This document shows positions 41,970-53,541 of a stretch of 64,000 nt of DNA, one piece after another. The DNA lies in assembly GCA_963921795.1 (NCBI GenBank), contig OY997643.1:11542052-11606051 (forward strand), in the 5' to 3' direction. A program made the position numbers and the translations under genes. Source of the stretch: Nannobrachium achirus (Eukaryota > Chordata > Actinopteri > Myctophiformes > Myctophidae). The notes under the pieces were generated by a model. The model had not been told where the DNA came from, searched no databases, and saw nothing but the letters and a program-made list of their open reading frames with translations. Numbering within the stretch: the stretch's first letter is position 1; each line of letters opens with the position of its first letter.

Positions 41970-43257
41970 ACCAGTGTTTGGAGTCCAGACTGCAGGTGAA
42001 GATGAACTCTCCAGACTCAGCCAGGGCCATTTCTATTAAACAGGAGGAACCTGAAGACCACCCACACTTCAGTAAGTTTAACTTACATGAACCCTAGCAT
42101 CTCTATGCACGGAGAACATTTGCTGAAATAGTCAATCTACAAGCTCAAGTATTGATTGAAATTGCATTATTTTCCCCACTCTTATTCGTTGTGTCTATAC
42201 CACGTGACCAGGGGAGGTAGTAATGTTTCCTATACGGCCGCAACTTCCGGAATGTCTAAAACGGACAAAATGAGCGATATAAATTCTTTATTTCAACACG
42301 CTTCTTCGATTTTCTTCCTCTCTTGAGAAGTAAACAGATGAGAAACAGGTTTAGGACCTTTACTTTTTGAATAGGATGTCCACAAAAGGTAAGAAGTGTT
42401 CCTTGGCGGTGGAACTTTCCCCCAACCGAAAGATTGTGGATGGCTTGTGTGAGGAACCTCATCTCGGAGCTGCAGAGCGGAGGGAGAGGTTCCGAAAGGA
42501 GTTATACATAGTATGCATAGTGATTAAGAGCTTTAAGAGGTGATTAGTTGAACACGCAAATGCACACTTTGGTCACCATTGCAACGCCCAGCGACCAGAA
42601 CGGCGCGATTCAAGCACTAGGTGGGAATGCACCGTGAGCACATAATACCTAATTCTGTACATGGCACAAGGAGGATGGAGATGTTTATTTACACTTAAGT
42701 AATCCAGTGTTTGACTGTTGTGTTATTTTATTTTTCTGCTCCCAGACATCCTGCACATGGTTGTGTGTAAAGAGGAGGTTTCTCCTGAACAGGAGAGGAG
42801 CTCCAGTCTGCTCCAGGAGGAACCAGAGCCTCCACACATTAAGGAGGAACAGGAGGAACCAGAGCCTCCACACATCAAGGAGGAACAGGAGGAACCAGAG
42901 CCTCCACACATCAAGGAGGAACAGGAGGAACCAGAGCCTCCACACATCAAGGAGGAACAGGAGGAACCAGAGCCTCTACACATTAAGGAGGAACGGGAGG
43001 AGATATTTCAAAGACCAGAGGAGCCTGGTGGGTCAACGTCGACATTACCAGCTGTGAAAAGTGAAGACCGTGATGAAAACGTCTCTTCACACCGTTCTGG
43101 AGTTGAAGTCGAGCTTGGATCTGACTCTGAAGTAACTGAAGACAGTGACGATTGGGAGGAGACCAGTGTAGGTCAGTCAGTGTTAAACACAGGGGAAAGA
43201 AACTGGGAGTTGGAATAAAAGAGGTTGATGAAAAATGCAATTAAATCAGCTTTTAAC

Positions 43258-43294
<37 letters not shown>

Positions 43295-44320
43295 GGAGAC
43301 ACTGGAGAAAAACCTTACCACTGTAAACATTGTGACAAAAGTTTCAATACGTCATCTAACCTGAAAACCCACGCGCGTGTTCACACTGGAGAAAAACCTT
43401 TTCACTGTAAACATTGTGACAAGAGTTTCAATAAGTCATCTAACTTGAAGATACACCAGCGTGTTCACACTGGAGAAAGACCTTTCCACTGTAAACATTG
43501 TGGCAAGAGTTTCAATCATTCATCTAACTTGAAGAAACACCAGCGTGTTCACACTGGAGAAAAACCTTTTCACTGTAAACATTGTGACAAGAGTTTCAAT
43601 AAGTCATCTAACTTGAAGATACACCAGTGTGTTCACACTGGAGAAAAATCTTTTCACTGTAAACATTGTGACAAGAGTTTCAATCAGTCATCTAACTTGA
43701 AGAAACACCAGCATGTTCAAACCGGAGAAAAAGCATTTCACTGTAAACATTGTGACAAGTGTTTCAATCAGTTATCACACCTGAAAACCCACACGCGTGT
43801 TCACACTGGAGAAAAACCTTTTCACTGTGAACATTGTGACAAGAGTTTCAGTGATTCATCTTCCCTGAAAAGCCACCAGCGTATTCACACTGGAGAAAAA
43901 CCTTTCCACTGTAAACATTGTGACAAGAGTTTCAATAAGTCATCACACCTGAAAAGCCACACGCGTGTCCACACTGGAGAAAAACCTTTTCACTGTGAAC
44001 ATTGTGACAAGAGTTTCAATCAGTCATCTACCCTGAGGAAACACCAGCGTGTTCACACTGGAGAAAAACCTTTTCACTGTGAACATTGTGACAAGAGTTT
44101 CAGGGATTCATCTTCCCTGAAAAGCCACCAGCGTGTTCACACTGGAGAAAAACCTTTCCACTGTAAACATTGTGACAAGAGTTTCAATAAGTCATCACAC
44201 CTGAAAACCCACACGCGTGTCCACACTGGAGAAAAACCTTTTCACTGTGAACATTGTGACAAGAGTTTCAATCAGTCATCTACCCTGAAGAGACACCAGG
44301 GTGTCCACAAAAAAAAATGA
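41970..44320 (+). CDS. C2H2 zinc-finger protein, copy 2
   Basis: Probable nuclear DNA-binding regulator, paralogue of 170-1578. Three exons with canonical borders and matching phases: 41970-42071, 42746-43171 and 43296-44320. From the ATG at 42002 they give 506 residues. Exon 1 encodes [19 protein letters not shown]. Exon 2 has five 12-residue acidic repeats and an acidic tail; it is 426 bp in both genes. Exon 3 encodes twelve C2H2 fingers with TGEKP linkers. Finger 5 is degenerate (HQHVQ in place of HxxxH). Exon 1 is open upstream of the ATG ([10 protein letters not shown]) and has an acceptor, so a further coding exon upstream is possible. A (CT)n run at 43258-43291 forms the pyrimidine tract before exon 3. 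Confidence 0.88.
42072..42745 (+). other. Intron 1 of zinc-finger gene 2
   Basis: The last 175 bases (from 42574) match 1-169, the intron end before the copy 1 exon. Around 42124-42149 is a left half of the hairpin module (TCAATCTACAAGCTCAAG). Sequence near 42185-42540 has short open frames without domains. Confidence 0.6.
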
Positions 44321-44544
44321 TTGATGTCACTACTTGTAACAAGTGTTTCAGTGTGTCAAGTAGTCTGAAGGCACACCAGCGTATCCACATTCCACACTGG
44401 AGATAAAAACCTCCAGTGTACAGCACACATTGTGACAGACACTGGATGTTGGTGTATTTTCTGTAAGCTAAATAAGTCGCTCTGCCCCAAGTAACCCATG
44501 TAAACCCGGGAACATGACGGTCGTGAGCGTTTACACATATACAT

Positions 44545-45575
44545 ATACTGTGTTAGGAACAATAGAGGCCCTAGTATGCTTCCTTGAGGAACGCCACAGC
44601 TTACGGGGGAAGAGACAGGGTACCGTTCACCTCCACCACCTGTTCCCTCCCCACCAGGAAATAGTGCATCCAGCTCACCGCAGCGCTAACAAGACTGATA
44701 GCTTTCAACCCTTCTTGTGCCTATCCCGAACAAGTTAGGCTTTTTTTCAATCCAATACAATGTATTTTTTTGCTATTTTACTTACCCTGAGCTGCTTGTA
44801 GAGATGTGGGTGGTCCTGGCTCGTCCTACGCTTGCCAACGACCGAGTCTAGATGGTCCGACGATTTATTCCATTGAAAATGGTTTAGAATAAAGTTTAGA
44901 GCCCCCCCAAAAGAACTCAATCTATACTGTCGGCGGCGCGACGTATTCCGGGGTGCCGATCCCGATCTAGTCCGGCTTTTTTAATAAAATGAATTAATTA
45001 ATCGGAGGCCTCAATGAAGCCCCGGTCTAACTTTCCATCCAGGCCCCGGGCCGCGATTCTGTTTACATCGGCCCGTAATCGGGTAACACCGCTGCACCGC
45101 GCCGCCGACTCCAATACAAACTCACATCTTTAGAGACCTTTTTCTCTGAACTGTGTTCCCAGGGCAGCGACAAAGTTTTATTTACGGCTAAATCGCCGAA
45201 AATCAATCTTCTAAAATGAATGATAGCCTATAGCAAAATTGTTGCTCTCTTCATCCAGGTCACATTGATCACATGCACCAACGTGGAAGCGCGCGTCACT
45301 GCTATGTGGCACCCTGTATGTTAGACTGGTTGTCAATGGGTCTATCCCTGGCACTCTAGCGGCCTCTTGTGGCCTTGGCATGCAACTTGTTAATTTATCA
45401 GTCAGAATAGAGTGATTTATGGTGTAAAATGCCTTCTGAATGCAATGCTGCAATATTTGCCCAAATCCACCTTAGATTTGATGCGGTCGTACAAATAGAG
45501 AAGGCGTGTGTCAGTGGAGTGGGATTCTCTGAGGCCAGATTGTCAGAAATGAACATTTAGGCTGAAACGATAACA
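44545..45575 (-). pseudogene. LINE family A RT fragment, antisense, right block copy
   Basis: 44545-44706 and 45391-45575 match 5784-5950 and 6376-6550. The middle (about 44707-45390) is a sequence specific to this block: GC-rich, no gene, no clear termini. Confidence 0.6.
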
Positions 45576-45647
45576 CAAAACAAGTCTTGGGAACTTGTTT
45601 CCATTGTGGTCCTATACAGTACAGCATTTGTAAGCTAAACAGGGTTG

Positions 45648-48600
45648 TAGTGGGGTTCCGTGTACATGTAATTTTTGGTTTTCATTTTAAATTTGTGTTA
45701 AAGTTTATTTTTCACTTCCAATTTGTAGATTATGGACTATAGAACAATTTTGGTTAGGGTTAGTGTCAAGACAGTAGATTGAAGAAAAATATATATTTTG
45801 CCCTATTTCCAAAATGACCAAAATCGGAATTGTGTTTTTTGAACAGTCTTAGTTTTCCCACAATTGCTGTGTAATATATATTTTTTATTGCTATATCAAC
45901 TCAATACTGTGTGGGGAATCGTCAAATATTTGTTTTGAATATTATGGTATTATATAATATTTCACACAATGAGACAATAACATGGTTATTACACTCATAC
46001 ACAACAATACAGTTACACTTTTGTTTTCCTGTACCACAATATAGCGCCACTGGCTTTAACAACTACTAGAAAAATAGTTTAACAAAGAAAAATAAGTCTA
46101 ACACCTATATACAGTCTGCTCTGGTCTAGCTAGTTCTCACAAGTAGGCCTACATTTGCACAGATGTGTGCATTTAAACTTTTCCTTCATGTAACTGCACT
46201 GAGTGCAGGTTGGCATACAAGCACTTTTACAAGTACACTTCACACTTTAATATATCCTTGGCAAGGGGCAGAGGGACCACTAATCCCATAATCAGTGGGA
46301 CTGTGGACGGGCATCATGGACCTGAATGAACCAGTAAGACTCCCTAATCGAGAGATAAGCGACTGTCATGTTGCATACACAAACTTTAGAAGGCAAAGGT
46401 AGCCAATCAGGAGGGAATATGGGAAATGGGACAGGTCCATGTTGATGACATGATTAGTGAGATACTGTGTACCGCTTTGTGTGATTTTAGGGCAAAATCT
46501 GTAGGAGCAGTGTCCAAAAATGTGTTTTGCAAGAATCAGCCTCATGGTGGCGATAGAAGAGGGCCATGTGAGAAATGAGGGGTGGAGGTTGTGGTTTTGC
46601 AACCAAGGAGTTTGTGTGCAATGTTTTGCATGGATCAGGGCAACGGTGGCGGAGATATGAGTAGGGCAAAAGTGTGACGTGTGACTGACAGACAGACTGA
46701 CAGACAGACTGACAGCCGGTGGAGGTTTTGATTGACAGAGTACTACACAATGCAGATACATACATATGTGCTGTTGCCCAGGCACTTGCTTGGAAGACTG
46801 TTCAGATGTTGATCCAAAGCATCAGTTGGGGTGGAATTCTTTCCACATCCCTAGTTTTCATTGCCCTCGTTTGAGTCATCAGGGTACAGCCTACAGACAA
46901 AGTTTGTCGCCACTTTTTTCAGCCTTGGAGATGCTTATGTTGGAGTGTCGGCGAGGGTTACAGATTCCTCCATGAGGGATGGCACTTTAAGCATCACCTT
47001 GCAGCAGGATTGCTTACCCTTGAATTTGAATGACAATGTGCTGTCTGAGCCAGTGAATGCATGGAAGAGAGCCATGCCCTTGCATGTTGTCATGCCCAGG
47101 TTTGTGGCGATGGTATTCAAGGAGATCATTCTAGTAGTCTTTACAGCTTTGAAGGAGATCCAGATTTCCACAGCTGATACTAAACCGGATTCGGCATGCC
47201 ATCGACCCTCAACTGAGGGAAAACCAAAACGGCTTTCGAGAGGAGAGAACCACAGTAGCCCAGATCTTGGCCTTGAGGAGACTAATCGAGGAGTTGAAGA
47301 AGAACAACCTTATGAATTGTGCTTTTGACTCAATACACAGAGGCACCATGATGAAGATCCTGAAGGCCTACGGTGTCCCTCCCAACCTACTCCGGGCAAT
47401 AGAGACCATGTATGCAGGAACACGGGCCAAGGTGGTGACCCCAGATGGCAACAGTGAGGAGTTTGACATCCTGGCTGGGGTACTGCAAGGAGACACCCTA
47501 GCCCCCTTCCTCTTTGTCATAGTCCTGGATTATGCGCTCAGGAAGGCAGTTGACAAGAGCAGGATCTTGCATGGAGGGCCCTTAATGGCATGGCTAGTGT
47601 ATGGAACTCTAACCTCCTCCGACAAACCAAACTCAGCTTCTTCTATGCGACGATAGAGTCTGTTCTCCTATATGGCAGTGAATGCTGGACCTTGCTCTGC
47701 AGAAGTCTCTAGACGGGTGCTACACCAGAATGTTACGTGCAGTGCTCAACATCAGCAAGAGTTCACATGTCAGCAACAAGAATCTGTATGCTGGAATATT
47801 ATGGGTGAGAAAATAGCAGCCAGGAGAATGAGACTTGCAGGACACTGCCAAAGACACCAGGAGAATGAGACTAGCAGGACACTGCCAAAGACACCAGGTG
47901 CTGCCAGCCAGCAAACTGGTGCTGTGGGAACCAACACATGGGCACAGGTCACGAGGACGTCCCACACTAACATAATGTGGATGTACTCAAGAAAGACGCA
48001 GGAGCGCAAAGCACCAGTGAGCTGGCCGGATGTATGGAGAACCGGGATGACTGGAAGCGACGTTGGAAGGCTCGTCTGAGGACGACCTAGAGAGAGACGG
48101 ATGCATTCAGAGCCTGGATGTGATGAAAATTACACAGAAGCACTACAACAACATCTGTGTCTCCAGTATGCACCATCCCAAGTGATGATGTTTGGAGGGC
48201 ATAGAGAAGATGTAGGCCTACTAGGACACAAGTGTCAGCTTCCTCATGGTCCTCATTGGCACAACTAACTCCTCCTGAAGAGAAACCTCCTCAACAGAAA
48301 TCACATCCAGGCTCTGAATGCGGCTGCGGAAATCTGGATCTCCTTCAAAGCTGGAAAGATTACTAGAATGATCTCCTTGAATACCATAGCCACAAACCTG
48401 GGCATGACAACATGCAAGGGCATGGCTCTCTTCCATGCATTCACTGGCTCAGACAGCACATCGTCATTCAAATCCATGGCAGGGTAAGCGATCCTGCTAC
48501 AAGGTGATGCGCAAAGTGCCATCCCTCAAGAATTTGTAACCCTTGCTGACACTCCAACACAAGCATCTCCAAGGCTGAAAAAAGTGGGCAATGATGTTGA

Positions 48601-49450
48601 TCATGTTTCGAATTACACAATTCTCACATAAAACTAGGGACGTGGAAAGGATTCCCCCCAACTGATGCTTTGGATCAACATCTGAACAGTGTCTTCCAAC
48701 CAAGCGCCTGGGCGACAGCACATAACTATGTATCTGCATGAATATGTATGGTAGTACTATGTCATTCATTCATTCAGGTCCATGATGACCGTCCACAGTC
48801 CCACTAATTATGGGATTAGTGGTCCCATTTGGACCACTCTGCCCCTTGCCAAGGATATATTAAAGTGTGAAGTGTACTTGTAAACGTGCTGGTATGCCAA
48901 CCTGCACTCGGTGCAGTTGCATGAAAGAAAAGTTGAAATGCACACCTCTGTACAAATGTACTTGTGAGAACTAGCTAGACCAGAGCAGACTGTATATATG
49001 TGTTAGATTGATTTTTTCTTTGTTAAAATATTGTTCTAGTAGTTGTTAAAGCCAGTGGCGCTATATTGTGGTACAGGAAAACAAAAGTGTAACTGTATTG
49101 TTGTGTATGAGTGTAATAACCATGTTATTGTCTCATTGTGTGAAATATCATATAATACCATAATATTCAAAACAAATATTTGACTCCAATTGATTCCCCA
49201 CACAGTATTGAGTTGATCTAGCAATAAAAAAATGTATATTACACAGCAATTGTGGGAAAACTAAGACACTGTTCAAAAAACACAATTCCGATTTTGGTCA
49301 TTTTGGAAATAGGGCAAAATATATATTTTTCTTCAATCTACTGTCTTGACACTCACCAAAATTGTTCTATAGACCATAATCTACAAATTGGAAGTGAAAA
49401 ATAAACTTTAACACAAATTTAAAATGACTGAGTGTCCAGGCACCCCACTA
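45648..49450. mobile_element. 3.8-kb inverted-repeat element, 1.1-1.5-kb arms
   Basis: Ends TAGTGGGGTTCC and GGCACCCCACTA, with TTG on both sides (45645-45647 and 49451-49453). The left arm (45690 to about 47170) and right arm (about 48320-49430) are inverted copies, but the left arm has about 375 extra bases (46366-46740). The arms carry a decayed reading frame (minus strand on the left, plus strand on the right) with LGMTTCKGMALFHAFTGSDS, a motif seen in uncharacterised transposon proteins. The centre holds a LINE fragment. The superfamily is undecided; the 3-bp duplication rests on a short match. Confidence 0.65.
47170..48130 (+). pseudogene. Non-LTR reverse-transcriptase remnant (family E)
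   Basis: Reads RHAIDPQLRENQNGFREERT, ILALRRLIEELKKNN, then, with a small deletion, FDSIHRGTMMKILKAYGVPP and LAGVLQGDTLAPFLFVIVLD. Further on come C-terminal pieces (ATIESVLLYGSECW, RMRLAGHCQRHQ, PTHGHRSRGRPT) in shifted frames. The catalytic YADD block is lost. A 36-bp internal duplication lies near 47823-47897. The clade is not decided. Confidence 0.7.
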
Positions 49451-49952
49451 TTGATTTTGTCGACTAAAACTATGATGATTTCTTTTTGTTGACTGCGTTT
49501 TTTTCACTGATGAAAACTAAATAAAAAAAATAAAAAATAAAACTAAGCTGTGATGACTAAAACTAAGACTAAATATATTGACAATTTATTGACTAAAACA
49601 TTAGGGAGGGACTAGTGGAGAAGAGTCATTTTATGTTTGGTTGCTCTCAGGTGTTGCGTGCTGAAAATAGCAGATCTACAAGCTCGCAGCGCGACGCGTT
49701 GTGAGCTTGTAGATCGGCTATTTTCAGCACACAACCAAGTGTAAAATCAGTCATTACAATGAGATCAATACATTTTACTTGACTAAATCAACTGTAGATT
49801 TAGTCGCCATAAAATCATATGATATTTCGTCGACTAAAATTAGACTAAAACCAAAACTTTTCAGGTGACTAAATTATGACTAAAACTAAATTAAATTTTA
49901 TTCAAAAGACTGACTAAAACTGAATCAAAATTTGTTGTAAAAAACAACACTG
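49451..49952. mobile_element. GTCGACTAAAAC-type MITE, copy 1
   Basis: TTGATTTTGTCGACTAAAAC at the left and a run of GACTAAAAC words in inverted order at the right, ending ACAACACTG. It continues leftward to 45635 beyond the 3.8-kb insertion. In the left block CATTTGTAAG joins TTCCTAAAG directly (7190-7208), which is the empty site for the whole insertion. Its centre holds the hairpin module at 49660-49728. A second copy is at 51898-52316. Confidence 0.65.
49660..49728. repeat. Hairpin module, best complete copy (69 bp)
   Basis: GCTGAAAATAGCAGATCTAC pairs with GTAGATCGGCTATTTTCAGC, with AAGCTCGCAGCGC and GCGTTGTGAGCTT continuing the stem to a short apex. Only a few mismatches. Confidence 0.85.
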
Positions 49953-50065
49953 TTCCTAAAGTATTTCCCAATACAATCACATCAACTTGTATTAGGAAAT
50001 ACCTTTGATCTAGCCAGCATGTCAACATGATGCTCTGTAGTCTGTTCTATGAAGGTGTCCCTCAC

Positions 50066-50122
50066 TGAAAATAGCAGATCTACAACTTCACAACGCGTCT
50101 CACTGTGAGCTTGTAGATTTTG
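50066..50122. repeat. Hairpin module, right block copy
   Basis: Collinear with 7314-7370 and equally imperfect. Confidence 0.7.
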
Positions 50123-50256
50123 TAGAAACTAGCGCCATAATGTGTAATCTTATTGTTCTTATTTCATTGACCGAGTGAAAACTGGATTTTTTGACAACTC
50201 CACTTGCATTTGTTCATCTTGTCCACACAAGGGCGACAAAGACTGTTGAATTTAAA

Positions 50257-50345
50257 CATTGATTGATTGAAGACTTTATTCTAGGTTTGCATAGGAAAAA
50301 GGTACATGACAGTAGGCGTACAGTTCACTAGTACAAGGTAAAAGG
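50257..50345 (-). mobile_element. LINE family A 3' tail, antisense, right block copy
   Basis: Matches 7492-7575; AATC-type tail and the 3' UTR on the minus strand. Confidence 0.7.
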
Positions 50346-50368
50346 ATAAACACCACCAGAAAGCTTAA

Positions 50369-50788
50369 AGGAGTAGTTCACCACTTTTCAACCTGTCTTC
50401 ATATAATAGGTCCTCACTAATGTTCATGATAAAACATCAAAAAAAAATTCTACTCAGTTTGGGTCTCATAGGAGAGCTGTGGGTGGGTCAAATCCTTCCT
50501 ACCGGTGACATCATCAATGGGAGATGCAAGCTAATAGAAACTGCAGGCTTTCTATTCCTGAAAAAGTTGCAATGTTAAAGTGGAAGCCATTGTTCTCGTG
50601 ATAATAAAAATCATTTTTTTTTTTCAAAAATATTATTATTTTTTTGTCAAACGATGATGTCACCGGTAGGAAGGATTTGACAGCTCTCCTATGAGACCCA
50701 GACTGAATAGAAAAAAATTGTGCTATTTTATCATGAACATTAGTGAGGACCTATTATATGAAGAGTTGAATAGTGGTGAACTACTCCT
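50369..50788. mobile_element. TTAA MITE with a directly visible empty site
   Basis: TTAA at 50365-50368 and 50789-50792; ends AGGAGTAGTTCACCAC and GTGGTGAACTACTCCT. The left block has AAGCTTAAGTCAAGC at 7601-7613, exactly the sequence without the element. Inner arms share ATCCTTCCTACCGGTGACAT and its complement. It therefore inserted after the block duplication. Confidence 0.92.
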
Positions 50789-50880
50789 TTAAGTCAAGCA
50801 CGGCTTGGGTACAGCAAGTTGTGCAGCAAATACTGGGGCCTGATGGTAGGTGTGGCGCTCCACCTGAGCAATCCATCTCC

Positions 50881-51326
50881 CAGGGGTCTTCAACAGGGGG
50901 TCTGCGGGGATACTGCAGGGGGTCCCCAAAATTGTTTGAGAAAAAGGGGGAAAAAAAGATATCATTTGTCATTAAATATAAAAAAATATATATGATTCTG
51001 TCTCTTTTGAATAACTTGTATACATGATTATTGTGCAACTGACAGATTGTTAGTGATAGATTGATAGTATTGACATTGGTTCTCAGTTAATAAGGTATGT
51101 TTATAAATGGCGTACATGCCAGTTTAAAATAAAAGCATGAATATATGAATCTATTTAATTGCATAGTATTGAATGCACAATAACATGGTATGTTTTCACA
51201 TGAAACACAATTGTATACATAGATATACAATAGGACCTATGTGTTGTAGCCCCACCCCCACCCTACGAGATAGGGGGTCCTTGCTCCATCTCCCCATCAG
51301 TTTGGGGGTCCCTGGCCTGACCCCTG
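50881..51326. mobile_element. hAT MITE, copy 2, both ends present
   Basis: CAGGGGTCTTCAACAGGG to GGCCTGACCCCTG; collinear with 7709-8166. CTCTAGCG follows at 51327-51334; the left duplicate is lost here but kept in the left block. Confidence 0.72.
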
Positions 51327-51334
51327 CTCTAGCG

Positions 51335-51560
51335 CATTGTAATGGGGATAGACTCCTGTGTGTTACCGGCTGATACCGACAATAAGCCACTTCCGAGTCC
51401 CGACCTACTTGTTATACTCGTACAACATTAAATGATAGACTAATAAAACACAGTGCTATGTAGAAAATATATAAGACAGTCAGAAAACTAAATAAAAAAT
51501 AAATGGTATTTACAGTAGAAAGGTTAGGGGGAGGTAAGGATAGGCTTTGTCTTTTTTTTT
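51335..51560. other. No recognisable feature
   Basis: AT-rich sequence past the end of the duplicated block; no gene seen. Confidence 0.45.
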
Positions 51561-52490
51561 ACCAGTTTCGAGTTGCAGCCGCCTGTAAGTGGCTTTTCAA
51601 AGCGGTTTTAAAGGAGGGTAAGGATTTACGCTGCTTTAAGGCAGTTGGTAGGGCGTTCCACATTTCTGTGGCATTTTTGTTTGCATGTGTTGGATTTGAG
51701 GAGCTGCCTCTGGTGTTGTAATTGTGAACATCTTTTTGACGTTTTGGAAGTATTTTGTCAGGTACATGGGTATCTTATAGTGGTATCTTGTACACCAGGC
51801 CCATTGCAGGATGTTATTTTGGGCTGTTTGGAGCCTTGTTTGTTTATAGGGCTTTTGAGGCGTTTGATTACCTTAGTATTTTCATTATCATTATTTAGTG
51901 TTGATTTCGTCGACTAAAACTATGACGAAAAATGTTTGTCGACTGTTTTTTTCACAGCTGAAAACTAAATAAAAACGATGACTAAAACTAAGACTAAATT
52001 TATTGACAATTTCGTCAACAAAATAAAAACTAGACTAAAACATTAGGGAGGGACTGGTGGAGAAGAGTCATTTTATGTTTGGTTGCTCTCAGGTGCTGAA
52101 AATAGCTTGTAGATCGGCTATTTTCATCACGCAACTAAGTGTAAAATCAATCATTATGTGCCATCAAGGCCTGCCAAGATACATTTTAGTTGACTAAATC
52201 AACTGTAGATTTAGTCGCCTAAAATCCTATGATATTTAGTCGACTAAAATTAGACTAAAGCGAATACTTTTCAGGTGACTAAATTATGACTAAATCAAAA
52301 CTTGCTGTCAAAACTGTCATTATTTTCATATATTTTTTCACTGGAAAGATTAGCCTCTAGGATGCAACGCAACCCAAGTAGGTCTTTTCGTCTTTGTCAC
52401 CCACTTTGACTGTGAAGTGATCAACCTGGCTGAGGGTTAGGATTTGACCCAAAGAGGATGGATTCAGTTTTACCCTGCAGGTGTTTTACC
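51561..52490 (-). pseudogene. LINE family A ORF2 fragment, antisense, split by a MITE
   Basis: The minus strand of 51561-51890 reads the family C-terminus (WNALP...LPSFKTALKSHLQAAATRN). The minus strand of 52317-52490 reads ESILFGSN-like and VGD-like thumb sequence. The GTCGACTAAAAC MITE lies between. Several frame breaks. Confidence 0.65.
51898..52316. mobile_element. GTCGACTAAAAC-type MITE, copy 2
   Basis: GTGTTGATTTCGTCGACTAA to GACTAAAT-rich right end. In its centre the hairpin module is reduced to TGAAAATAGCTTGTAGATCG and GCTATTTTCA (52095-52128), showing loss of the left arm and apex compared with 49660-49728. Confidence 0.65.
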
Positions 52491-52616
52491 CATATAGGAA
52501 CAATAAAAACCCTAGTATGCTTCCACACACATGAACAGAGTCAGATGTTTGTGTTATCACATTGTATTAGTTCAATGATTCACATCAATGTTGTGTTTTA
52601 CCCCATGATGTCAACC
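52491..52616. other. No gene
   Basis: Short stretch resembling AGGAACAATAGAGGCCCTAG of the zinc-finger flank (here with AAAACC), otherwise unrecognised. Confidence 0.35.
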
Positions 52617-52636
52617 AGTCAGTCAGTCAGTCAGTC

Positions 52637-52714
<78 letters not shown>
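52617..52714. repeat. (AGTC)n-(AGAC)n microsatellite
   Basis: About five AGTC units followed by about nineteen AGAC units. Confidence 0.92.
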
Positions 52715-52715
<1 letters not shown>

Positions 52716-53092
52716 AGTCCTAATTATTGCTCCAGATCAGATTGAATGTGAGAAACCTTGACTTGAGATGCAAGAGGAAGATGAAGAAGAAGATGATGAT
52801 ACAAACTATTTTTTCCACTGTTTTGTTTATTTGAAATTCAGGGCATACATTAAACCAAGACTTGTTCGCATATAGTGAGAACCAATCACCCGGCTAAAGG
52901 TAGAGTCTGAAGAGGTCTGAGAACTGGGGAGCGATTCTGCACTGCAGTTCTAACTGCAACGAGAAGTTTGTTCCACAGTTTGGGGAAACGTTTAACGTAG
53001 CAGAAAAGCAACAGCATCACATTATGAAGTCTTGACTTAACATCCATTTACTGTATTGGGAGATAAACAGAATGCGTGTCAGACAGATAGAT
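52715..53092. other. No recognisable feature
   Basis: No domain-bearing frame, RNA signal or repeat. Confidence 0.45.
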
Positions 53093-53541
53093 CAGGGGTT
53101 TTCAAAGTGGGTGACGGGGCACTCTGGGGTGCCGTGACGCCAGTCCAGGGGTTCCGCGAGATAATTTGATAATATTTAGAATTTATTTGGACACTTGAAA
53201 AAAAGTACAAAGTTATTTTTGTTCTAACCAAAATGGCTATTATCTCAACGTTTTCCTCGCAACATAATCATCATAATTCATCATACAAGACTGTCGCACA
53301 AAACTAGTGAAAACAGACGATCTACAAGCTTGTAGATATGCTTTTTTCACTAGTTTAGTACATTTTATAGATGATAAATACAAAACAAATGCTTTTGGAC
53401 ATACAAGGTTTCCACCCAACAACGACGATATGCTATAAATATAAGGTGCTGGGAGTGAAAATTACAATGTAGGGGTGCCTCGGATTAAAAAATAATAATA
53501 TTTATGGGGTGCCCTGAGACAAAAAAGTTTGGGAACCCCTG
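53093..53541. mobile_element. hAT MITE with hairpin module inside, copy 2
   Basis: CAGGGGTTTTCAAAGTGGG to TTTGGGAACCCCTG, as at 6613-7181. The hairpin module here (53304-53353) has lost its apex: GATCTACAAGCTTGTAGATA joins the arms directly inside CTAGTGAAAA and TTTTCACTAG. No clear target duplication. Confidence 0.7.

Noticed and set aside
45648-49450. CACTA (EnSpm) transposon
   Set aside because: The terminal order is TAGTG first and CACTA last, the reverse of that superfamily, and no matching transposase is seen.
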